Shown: in pieces, positions 1 to 7,560 of the stretch | Numbering within the stretch: position 1 is the stretch's first letter | How the letters are laid out: each line of letters starts with the position of its first letter | Source of the DNA: Akkermansia sp. N21116 | GTDB lineage: Bacteria; Verrucomicrobiota; Verrucomicrobiia; Verrucomicrobiales; Akkermansiaceae | Reading direction: 5' to 3' | Assembly: GCF_029854705.2 (NCBI RefSeq) | Contig: NZ_CP139035.1 | Location: forward strand, 744,001-808,000 | DNA length: 64,000 bases | The notes under the pieces: generated by a model | Told to the model about the DNA's origin: nothing | Database searches by the model: none | Seen by the model: the letters and a program-made list of their open reading frames with translations, nothing else | Position numbers and translations under genes: made by a program

Positions 1-596
1 GTGGCGGCGTTCCCTGTCAGCACTTCCAGACGCGATACATCGCCTTGATTGGGTGAGAGCTGTGGGACGGGCGCCGTTGTCTGAGGCAGATCCTTTTTGT
101 AAAGATCGTTTCGATCAAGGCCTTGAGCGTAGGGGCGGTTGACTAGGCGATTCCGGTTGCCGTTGTACACGGAGGAGGGGATCATGAGGTAGTTTTCCGA
201 ATCCCAATTGAGGAAATCAAAGGCCAGGGCGAATCCTGTCGAATCCTGTGAAGGCCCGAGTCGGCGCACGTTGAAGGTGATTTCTGCTGCTGTGGTCCCT
301 TCTGGCATGGGCTCTTGCCTAATTCCTTTCCCTGGTGGAATTTTGGAGGCAATGATCGCATACTCCCATTCTTTTCCTTGCAGCTCGTCGGAGAACAAAT
401 GAAGTTGTTTTAGCAATGCTTTCTCATACCGACATTCCAGAAGACGCACCCTTCCTTGGAACGGGGACAACACAGGAGACAGGTGGGCCTCCATGTGGTA
501 CATGTCCGGGGCGGAAGGGGCATCGATTGGAATCCACGGAATTCGTTCCTCAGCCATCCCTTGGGATATGGAAATAGCCAGGAGAAGGCCGGCCAT
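1..596 (-). CDS. Secreted protein of unknown function (C-terminus beyond the window)
   Basis: An open frame reads leftwards from an ATG at 596-594 for about 198 codons and leaves the window without a stop. Its N-terminus (MAGLLLAISISQGMA) looks like a short signal peptide. The start overlaps the stop of the preceding gene as TAATG, which suggests translational coupling in one operon with the glycosidases upstream. The visible part contains a stretch YLMIPSSVYNGNRNRL followed by a proline-rich segment. I do not recognise the family. The operon position suggests an exported carbohydrate-active or glycan-binding protein, but that is inference only. Confidence 0.7.
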   Translation of the reverse strand, partial: MAGLLLAISISQGMAEERIPWIPIDAPSAPDMYHMEAHLSPVLSPFQGRVRLLECRYEKALLKQLHLFSDELQGKEWEYAIIASKIPPGKGIRQEPMPEGTTAAEITFNVRRLGPSQDSTGFALAFDFLNWDSENYLMIPSSVYNGNRNRLVNRPYAQGLDRNDLYKKDLPQTTAPVPQLSPNQGDVSRLEVLTGNAA

Positions 597-3556
597 TATT
601 TTTTGATGACAAACCATGCTGTTCCTTGGGGGGTGAGGGTGACGGGAATCTGGATTTCGCAGGCGTCGTTCATCTCAAATGGACGGCTGGTGCCTGTTTC
701 ATCCGTGACAGTGGCCTGTCCCTTCAACCCGGTATAGTAGAGGGGAAGGGTTAGCGTTTGTGTGATGTCCCTGTTGGTTGGGTTGAAGACGACTACCAGC
801 CCTTTTTCTTCAAGGAATGGGTTGGCGTGCATGATGCAGTCCAGATCGCGCCCGGTCGGACGACTGATGTGGATGATCTCCGATGTCAGGATGGCGCGGT
901 GGTCCTTGTACCAGTCGATCCATTTCTTGACCATGGCTTTGGTTTCCGGCGTATCATAGAGCCGGTTGCCACGTATGGTGAGCATGCAACCACTGGCGAG
1001 GTATTGGATGAGTTGTTGTTCGTAACGGGACAGATTGTCCTTGAGGGGTTCCAGGCCGACGCGGGGGTCGTTGGTGTAGAAGCCAACGAGCTGGAGCGTC
1101 ATCCAGCCCATGGTGGGGAGTTTGTGCCAGGTGCCATCGTAGATGTATTGGCGGCCTAGCAAAAGCTGCTGCTGAGGGCTGAGGTTGGCGCTGGCTTCTC
1201 TGTAGCCCATGCCGGTGGTGCATTGGCCGTTGAGGAAATACCAGTCCGGGATGGGGATGAAGACATCGCGCCGTTGCAGTTCATGGAGGATGTCCACATA
1301 GGCTTTCCATTGTTCCCATTGGGAATCATTCATGCCTCGGTGATGGGGGTGCTTGGTGGATGCGCAGATGTCTCCATGGTAGGGGCCGTCCATGTTGTAG
1401 CTTTTCAATCCCGTTTTATCGAAGAATTCCCACATTTTGGGGAAGTAACTGTCTTTCCATGCACTGGCGACGCAAACGCTTTGCCCGAACAGGGAACCGG
1501 GCTTGCCAGTTTCCGGGTTGACGCAATCAACTTGTTTCCCCCGTCCCCGGGAAGCGATCTGGAGTTCGTACCCTCCGATGATGATACCCCGTTCCCGGGC
1601 ATAGGTGGCAATGTCTTTCCAGAAATTCACGTAGTCGGGATTCAGATTGTCGTGCTGGATGCCGACCCATGCCATGATGTCGAGGCGTTCCATGCCGAGC
1701 TCGGCCATCTGGTCGATGAAGGCTTTGAGCTTTGCCGGATCATTGGATGTGATACCCCCGGTGAGTAGCGATTCTGTTACCTGGGGAGCCAAAACCCGAT
1801 ACATGCGGCGGTGCGCGAGGGATTTGCGTTCCCGGTCATCGCTGTCCTGCAGCAACTCGAAGGTGACAAATGATTGGAACGGACGATTTTTTGCAACGGC
1901 CGTATCCGGGCCGACCGGAAGCCGGCTGATGAGCATGTTGCGGTGCGGGAAGTCGAGGAAGGCGTCTTCGGCCTGGTTCTGCGATGCCCATGTGTTGTAT
2001 TCAGGATCGACGCTCCACAAGGTGGTGCTTTCTCCTGCCTGGTAGGGTTGGGGCGTGCCTTTGAAGTGCATGAGAGCACTACCCTTGATGTTGCCGTTGA
2101 CCAGGGCGAATGAGAAGTCGCTTTCTACATGGAGGCGGTCCCTCTGATCCTGATTGACGGCCAGAATTTCGCATTCGGTTTCATTCAAAATCATATCCCT
2201 GTCGGAAGCATTCTCGACTTCTATCCACTTGGCCATGACGGGGATTCCTTCGTAAATCTCGTAATGAACCTTTACTTCCACCCCCTTGACATGGGTCATC
2301 TCTTCCGTGGGCTTGTAGGTCATGACGAGCTGGAGACCTTTTGGCGGCCATTCGGTTGCTTGAGCGTTGTATTTTTTATTCCATGTGTATCGCTTTGCGG
2401 GCGTGTCGGTTTTGATGGAGACGAGTTGAAATGCCTGCTTGTCGGACTTCATTCCGGGCAGCCATTCTTCCAGAAGATAGGAACACTCCGGCTGGTTTTT
2501 CAGGCCGCCAACATCATACCAGACGTCGTCAATTTTGAGGCGTGCCTCCGGTTTGACGGCACGGATGTATTCAGCTCCGTTGGAAAGGTTTTTGTAACTG
2601 ATGCAGGCGATGTTGTCTCCCAGGTGGAATGTCCTGCTGACCAGTCCGTTGGTTAATTGGAAGCGCGTTGAACCACCTTCTTTCGCTTTCCGGACGAGTA
2701 GTTTGCAGGAGCTCGCTTCAGGAGAGAGTAGCCAGTCGCAAGAGGGCTTCTCTTCGGGAAACACCTGTACGATTTCTTTTCCGGGAGCAGGGCTTTCCAG
2801 TTCCCGGATGAGTGTTTTCCGCTCCTCCAGGCGTTTGACGTTTTCCTCGCTCATGGATTGCCTGTTGAACAACAGGTCTGTCCCTGCAGAGAATTCCCCC
2901 TTCTCAAACGTGCTGACACGTACTTCATAAACCATACTTTGGAAGCTTTCCTGCATCCCCCCGGCGCTGGCGGCAATGGAAAAATGGGGGGCATACTCCG
3001 CAGGGGTGGAGAATGTGGCCACTTGTTCTCCATTTTGATAGGCTATTCCCTTGCCGTCTTCCACGACGATGGCGAGGTGTACCCATTGATTCTGCTGTGC
3101 TTTGCCGAGTGAGACGGATTCTTTGGAGTCGATGGCCCATTTTCCTTGCCGGATGCCTATGGAACAACCTTTTCCGGCTTCTCCATTGCATAGAACCTGG
3201 TGAAAGACATCGTTTTGCGGGATTTCAACCGCTTTAACCCAGACTTCCAGAAGCTGGTTCCGGTTACCGGGAGAAGTCCCCAGTGCCTTGTTGATGGCAT
3301 AGCCGGCTCCCTCCTTGAACAGAACGCAGCCTTCGCCCTGCAAAGCTTTGTCTGCCGGCGCATCGGCATAGAACAAAGGCTTGCCAACAGAGCGCAGGAC
3401 ATCGTCTCCAGAGGAGGACGGCAACGATTCCGGTGCAACAGCGTACGTGACATTTCCTGATCGCCCGAAGTTGTAATGGGCAAGCGGGGTGACTTTCGCA
3501 TGGGTTGTGATACCTGACAGTAAAATTACCGCCAGGATAGCTGGGGTTGGCTTCAT
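596..3556 (-). CDS. Secreted LamG-domain protein with a possible glycosidase TIM barrel
   Basis: A 986-aa protein. The start at 3556 was chosen over an in-frame upstream codon (3631) because it begins a clean signal peptide (MKPTPAILAVILLSGITTHA) and lies 2 bp after the stop of the upstream GH120 gene. Residues about 25-235 look like a LamG/concanavalin-type jelly roll. A beta-rich middle follows, and then a region (about 600-880) that reads like a TIM barrel, with DIMAWVGIQHDN near residue 625 and an acidic motif YNMDGPYHGD near 720 that could supply a catalytic Asp, as in clan GH-D enzymes. The end is a short beta domain. The exact family is not recognised; a glycoside hydrolase is an inference from architecture and from the GH120/GH38 neighbours. 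Confidence 0.72.
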   Translation of the reverse strand: MKPTPAILAVILLSGITTHAKVTPLAHYNFGRSGNVTYAVAPESLPSSSGDDVLRSVGKPLFYADAPADKALQGEGCVLFKEGAGYAINKALGTSPGNRNQLLEVWVKAVEIPQNDVFHQVLCNGEAGKGCSIGIRQGKWAIDSKESVSLGKAQQNQWVHLAIVVEDGKGIAYQNGEQVATFSTPAEYAPHFSIAASAGGMQESFQSMVYEVRVSTFEKGEFSAGTDLLFNRQSMSEENVKRLEERKTLIRELESPAPGKEIVQVFPEEKPSCDWLLSPEASSCKLLVRKAKEGGSTRFQLTNGLVSRTFHLGDNIACISYKNLSNGAEYIRAVKPEARLKIDDVWYDVGGLKNQPECSYLLEEWLPGMKSDKQAFQLVSIKTDTPAKRYTWNKKYNAQATEWPPKGLQLVMTYKPTEEMTHVKGVEVKVHYEIYEGIPVMAKWIEVENASDRDMILNETECEILAVNQDQRDRLHVESDFSFALVNGNIKGSALMHFKGTPQPYQAGESTTLWSVDPEYNTWASQNQAEDAFLDFPHRNMLISRLPVGPDTAVAKNRPFQSFVTFELLQDSDDRERKSLAHRRMYRVLAPQVTESLLTGGITSNDPAKLKAFIDQMAELGMERLDIMAWVGIQHDNLNPDYVNFWKDIATYARERGIIIGGYELQIASRGRGKQVDCVNPETGKPGSLFGQSVCVASAWKDSYFPKMWEFFDKTGLKSYNMDGPYHGDICASTKHPHHRGMNDSQWEQWKAYVDILHELQRRDVFIPIPDWYFLNGQCTTGMGYREASANLSPQQQLLLGRQYIYDGTWHKLPTMGWMTLQLVGFYTNDPRVGLEPLKDNLSRYEQQLIQYLASGCMLTIRGNRLYDTPETKAMVKKWIDWYKDHRAILTSEIIHISRPTGRDLDCIMHANPFLEEKGLVVVFNPTNRDITQTLTLPLYYTGLKGQATVTDETGTSRPFEMNDACEIQIPVTLTPQGTAWFVIKK

Positions 3557-3558
3557 GA

Positions 3559-5469
3559 TTATGGGGCTGGTTGAGATTGGATCTCCATGGGGGCTTTCAT
3601 GGGCAGACTGCTCCATGGGCCGGGGATACACGAAGGCGCATTTCTGGAAGCGCGCTGGAAATCATGGTCGATCGTCATGGGGGAGCCATCCGGATTTTCG
3701 TACAGACATTTGGCGATGTGGGTTCTTCCCAACAATTGTGTGGTGACAGGGGGAAGCTGTTTCAGGGAAATGTTTTGATTCCACGGAAGTGAGATGGCAC
3801 GCAGCGTGTTCTTTTCATCGAATGCGAGTTTGATGTCTTTTGCCGGAAGAGTGGTTTCGATGGCATCCGTTTCTCCGGGTGCTGGTTTGAGATCGGCAAA
3901 ATAGAGATTGCCACTGATCCGGGAGGGGTAGGGATATTGTGCAAGTGCTTCCAGCCCCGTTGTTTTTTGCCCATGCAGGGGTGCGAAGATGTTGTAGTAA
4001 TACCGGTCGTCTCCAGCCCGGATGATTTCCAGCCCCTTGATGTCCGTTGAGTGGTTGAGGTGGTAGGGTGTGAAGCGGGAATGGTCTGGAAAGATACGGA
4101 GAAAACCGCCGAAGAAATTGTGGACAAAGGCATATCCTTCCGAGTCGCAGAGAAGGTTTTGCGGGGAAAGCATAATGTTGTTGTCAATCATGCCGGGGCC
4201 GTGATCCACTTCCAGAAAGAGATCCTGCTGATCGTTTTTGTACAGGAGATTGCGAGTTACGCGAACCCCCTGTGCCATCCAGTCCAGCCAGATTCCCCGG
4301 CCTGTCTGATGGATGTGGTTGCCGGCCAGGGTTACGTCGATGGCTCCATGGAATTTGATGCCGGCGATTTCTGCACCGGAGAATTGCCTTTGGGTCCAGA
4401 TGTCATAGATGTGGTTTCCTTCGATCGTGCTGAAGGCACAGCCCATGCTTCCGCAGATGCCGGTTTGTTCGCAGTTGTAGATCGTGTTGTTACGGACGAT
4501 GTGGGAGCCGATATCCTCCCTGTTCCAGCCCTTGCGGAGGACTCTGAAAATGACTTCTATGTAATGAATTGTCCCGTTTTTATCCTTTTGAGTACACTCA
4601 AGATTATGACCGGTAGCTGCATCCTTGCCGAGAGTGATACCATTGCAACGGGAATCGTGGATGATATTGTTTTCTATGATCCATCCCTTGTTCCAGTTGG
4701 TCGAGACCATACCGACCTGGTGGGCGGTGGGGGCTGCCCACTGGGTGGCAGCCTGGCAGATTTCAAAACCTTGAAGAGTGATGTAGTTGACGCCTTCATT
4801 CTCTGGATAAAAACAGGAGGAACGCGTCGTGATTTCCGTAAGGGCTTCATTGGGATTTTCCCCTTGGGTGTTGATCCAGAGAGTAACACCATCGTCATCC
4901 GATTCGACGAACCATGTCCTCAAGGAGTCCTGCTGATAAACGGCTCCGGGAAAGGGCTTGGGATTCAGCACTTTCTCTCGGGTGTCCATTTCAAAAAGAG
5001 CCTTGCCATTCACAAAAATGGCTCCTGTGTGATGGTTGCGTCCCTGGTTGGAAAACCAGTCTCCTTCGATCAATTCCCGGAACGGGTGCATGTGTTTACC
5101 GAAAAAGGAATGGGGGAGTTTGATGTTCCAGACATTGGGAACATCGGTTTGAATCCATCCCTTGACGATCTCTGAACCCTTGATGACGGGACGTTCGCCG
5201 GGAGCGGCCTGGTAGGTGATCCTGTTTTCCGGAGAGAGACCGCCACGGGGCGGGTTGACAGTTTCCCGGTAGGTGCCTGCATGTACGGAGATGACGTCAC
5301 CGGGGACGGCTTTTTGCGCGGCGGCGGTGATGGTCTTGAAAGGGTTTTCCTTTGTGCCCGCGTGGTTGTCGCTCCCTTGTGGGGAGACATGGTATTCCGC
5401 CGCGTACAGGGGAAGGAACGCGAATCCCGCCAAAAGCATGGGGGCAAAGTGAGTAAGTCGGAGGTTCAT
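3559..5469 (-). CDS. GH120 family glycoside hydrolase (beta-xylosidase-like), paralog 1
   Basis: A 636-aa exported protein with signal peptide ending LPLYAA, then a right-handed parallel beta-helix. The whole length follows the pattern of GH120, founded by XylC of Thermoanaerobacterium saccharolyticum: GTYRE near 66, NIIHDSRC near 268, SHIVRNNTIYNC near 322, GIWLDW near 392 and LEVDHGP near 419. Asp396 and Glu420 align with the Asp/Glu pair assigned as nucleophile and acid/base in XylC. Known GH120 members cleave xylo-oligosaccharides from the non-reducing end; the substrate here is inferred. The gene lies between its closest paralog (51 bp upstream) and the LamG protein (2 bp downstream), so an operon is likely. 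The first 100 residues are almost identical to paralog 2. Confidence 0.88.
   Translation of the reverse strand: MNLRLTHFAPMLLAGFAFLPLYAAEYHVSPQGSDNHAGTKENPFKTITAAAQKAVPGDVISVHAGTYRETVNPPRGGLSPENRITYQAAPGERPVIKGSEIVKGWIQTDVPNVWNIKLPHSFFGKHMHPFRELIEGDWFSNQGRNHHTGAIFVNGKALFEMDTREKVLNPKPFPGAVYQQDSLRTWFVESDDDGVTLWINTQGENPNEALTEITTRSSCFYPENEGVNYITLQGFEICQAATQWAAPTAHQVGMVSTNWNKGWIIENNIIHDSRCNGITLGKDAATGHNLECTQKDKNGTIHYIEVIFRVLRKGWNREDIGSHIVRNNTIYNCEQTGICGSMGCAFSTIEGNHIYDIWTQRQFSGAEIAGIKFHGAIDVTLAGNHIHQTGRGIWLDWMAQGVRVTRNLLYKNDQQDLFLEVDHGPGMIDNNIMLSPQNLLCDSEGYAFVHNFFGGFLRIFPDHSRFTPYHLNHSTDIKGLEIIRAGDDRYYYNIFAPLHGQKTTGLEALAQYPYPSRISGNLYFADLKPAPGETDAIETTLPAKDIKLAFDEKNTLRAISLPWNQNISLKQLPPVTTQLLGRTHIAKCLYENPDGSPMTIDHDFQRASRNAPSCIPGPWSSLPMKAPMEIQSQPAP
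5155..5440 (-). repeat. Near-identical 5' segment of GH120 paralog 1
   Basis: Read side by side, this stretch and 7125-7400 are highly similar in DNA, with long uninterrupted matches around the codons for AVPGDVISVHAG and GERPVIKGSEIVKGW. The rest of the two genes diverges more. This fits a duplication followed by gene conversion of the 5' end, or stronger constraint there. Confidence 0.7.
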
Positions 5470-5520
5470 GATATTTGTTGTTAGGAGATATTTGTTGCTT
5501 GGGGTGGAGAGAGATTGATT

Positions 5521-7425
5521 TTATGGCCGGATGGGCAGGGGGTGTGTTCTGACCGGAAGATCGGCCAATGGGCCTGGGACACAGGAATCGTTCTTTCTGG
5601 TATTGCCTGCAAAATCGTAGTCAATGACAATGGGAGAACCGTCCGGCAATTCATAAGGGCATTTTGTCATGCGGTTTTTGCCCAGAAGGGAGGTGGTGAC
5701 GGGCAGAAGCTTTTTCAGGGAAATGGCTTTATCCCAGGGCAATGTCAGAGAGAGAAGTTTTCCTTTTTCATCAGACTGACGTTTGATGTCTTCCTGCTTA
5801 AGGGATGTTTCTACAGCTTCCGTTTCTCCGGGAGCCGGTTTGAGTCCTGCAAAATAAAGGTTGCCGCAAATTTTCGAAGGGAAAGGGTAATGGGCGAGAG
5901 CTTCCAGTCCGGTTGATTTCTGTCCCTGGAGGGGAGCGAATATATTATAATAATATCTGTCGTCTCCGGATTTTATGCGATCCAGTCCCATGATTTCCGT
6001 CGAGTGATTCAACTGATAGGGGGTGAAACGGGCATGAGGTTCCGGGCGGATGTCTAGAAAACCGCCAAAGAAATTGTGTGCGAACGCGTAGCCTTGAGAG
6101 TGATAATATATATTTTTCCGGGACAGCATGATGTTGTTGTCTATGAGCCCCGGTCCATGGCTGACCTCTATGTAAAGATCATCCTGATCGTTGTCGTACA
6201 GGGTGTTTCCTGTGACGTACACGCCCTGGGCCATCCAGTCCAGCCAGATGCCGCGTCCTGCCTGGTGGATATGATTGTTTGACAGGGTGGTGTCTATGGC
6301 TCCATGAAATTTGATACCGGCCATTTCATATCCGGCGAAGAGCCGCTGTACCCAGATGTTGTAAACGTGGTTGCCCGTGACTTCACTGAAAGCACAGCCC
6401 ATGCTGCCGCAGATGCCGGTCTGCTCGCAGTTGTAGATCGTATTATTGCGGACGAGGTGGGAGCCTATGTTCTGCTTGTTCCAGCCTTTGCGGAGGACAT
6501 TGAAAATGACTTCTATGTAGTGGACGCTTCCGTCCTTGTCTCGTTGAGTCGTGGCAGGATTATGCCCGGTCGCCGCTTCCTTGCCCAACGTGATGCCATT
6601 GCAGCGGGAGTCGTGGATAATGTTGTCTTCAATGATCCAGCCCTTGTTCCAGTGGGTGGAGACCATGCCTATCTGATGAGCGGTGGGCGCGGCCCACTGG
6701 GTGGCTGCCTGGCAGATTTCAAAGCCCTTGAGAGTGATGTAGTTGACACCCTCGTTTTCCGGGTAGAAGCAGGTGGAGCGTGTGGTGATCTCCGTGGTTT
6801 CCTGGTTGGGGTCGGCTCCCTGCGTGTTGATCCACAAGGTGACGCCTTCGTCATCCTGTTCCACAAACCAGACCTTCAGGGAATCATCCTTGTACACAGC
6901 GCTGCCGATAGGCCGGGGCTTGAGAACCTTGGCCTTCGTATCCATCTCAAAGAGGCTCCTACCGTTCAGGAAAATCATTCCCGTATGGTGGTTTCGGCCG
7001 TTCTTGACAAGCCAGTCCCCTTCCACCTGTTCCCGGAAGGGATGATTATGCTTGCCGAACCAGGAGTGGGGCAGGCGCAGGCTCCAGACGTTGGGCGTGT
7101 CCGACTTGACCCAGCCCTTGACGATTTCCGATCCCTTGATGACGGGCCGTTCGCCGGGAGCGGCCTGGTAGGTGATTCTGTTTTCCGGCGAGAGACCGCC
7201 ACGGGGCGGATTGACGGTTTCCCGGTAGGTGCCCGCATGTACGGAGATGACGTCACCGGGGACGGCTTTTTGCGCGGCGGCGGCGATAGTCTGGAAGGGG
7301 GCTTCCTTTGTCCCTGCGTGGCTGTCGTTTCCCTGTGGGGAGACGTGGTATTCTGCCGCGTACAGGGGCAGAAACGCGAATCCCGTCAGAAGAATCCGGG
7401 TAAAAGGAATGGGGATAATGTGCAT
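5521..7425 (-). CDS. GH120 family glycoside hydrolase (beta-xylosidase-like), paralog 2
   Basis: A 634-aa exported beta-helix enzyme. The start at 7425 gives a signal peptide (MHIIPIPFTRILLTGFAFLP...AA); an in-frame upstream codon at 7473 would add 16 unlikely residues. It keeps every GH120 landmark of paralog 1, including WLDW (Asp396) and IEVSHGP (Glu420) at the same positions. The central segments differ (for example ATTQRDKDGSVHYIEV against ECTQKDKNGTIHYIEV) and the last 200 residues differ more, so substrate preference may differ. It lies between paralog 1 and the GH38 mannosidase on the same strand. The beta-xylosidase assignment rests on the family; activity on another pentoside is possible. 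Confidence 0.88.
   Translation of the reverse strand: MHIIPIPFTRILLTGFAFLPLYAAEYHVSPQGNDSHAGTKEAPFQTIAAAAQKAVPGDVISVHAGTYRETVNPPRGGLSPENRITYQAAPGERPVIKGSEIVKGWVKSDTPNVWSLRLPHSWFGKHNHPFREQVEGDWLVKNGRNHHTGMIFLNGRSLFEMDTKAKVLKPRPIGSAVYKDDSLKVWFVEQDDEGVTLWINTQGADPNQETTEITTRSTCFYPENEGVNYITLKGFEICQAATQWAAPTAHQIGMVSTHWNKGWIIEDNIIHDSRCNGITLGKEAATGHNPATTQRDKDGSVHYIEVIFNVLRKGWNKQNIGSHLVRNNTIYNCEQTGICGSMGCAFSEVTGNHVYNIWVQRLFAGYEMAGIKFHGAIDTTLSNNHIHQAGRGIWLDWMAQGVYVTGNTLYDNDQDDLYIEVSHGPGLIDNNIMLSRKNIYYHSQGYAFAHNFFGGFLDIRPEPHARFTPYQLNHSTEIMGLDRIKSGDDRYYYNIFAPLQGQKSTGLEALAHYPFPSKICGNLYFAGLKPAPGETEAVETSLKQEDIKRQSDEKGKLLSLTLPWDKAISLKKLLPVTTSLLGKNRMTKCPYELPDGSPIVIDYDFAGNTRKNDSCVPGPLADLPVRTHPLPIRP
7125..7400 (-). 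repeat. Near-identical 5' segment of GH120 paralog 2
   Basis: Partner of 5155-5440. Differences are scattered single bases, many at third codon positions, which indicates selection on the protein since the last exchange or duplication. Confidence 0.7.
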
Positions 7426-7560
7426 GATGAAGTAACTGCTCTTTTTAAGTTTTGCCGGAAAAATGTTCGGCATTAATTAAAAATCTTTCTCATAATACGT
7501 TTTTTTTGAAATTGTTCCGGAAGTGTTTCGCCCCTGTTGAGGTTGCCGTGACGAGTAAAT

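Noticed and set aside
4051-5175. Long plus-strand frame (374 codons) inside GH120 paralog 1, with similar ones at 6304-7476 and 10560-11954
   Set aside because: These are antisense to well-supported genes, show no domain, and recur because the three genes are paralogs with similar codon use.
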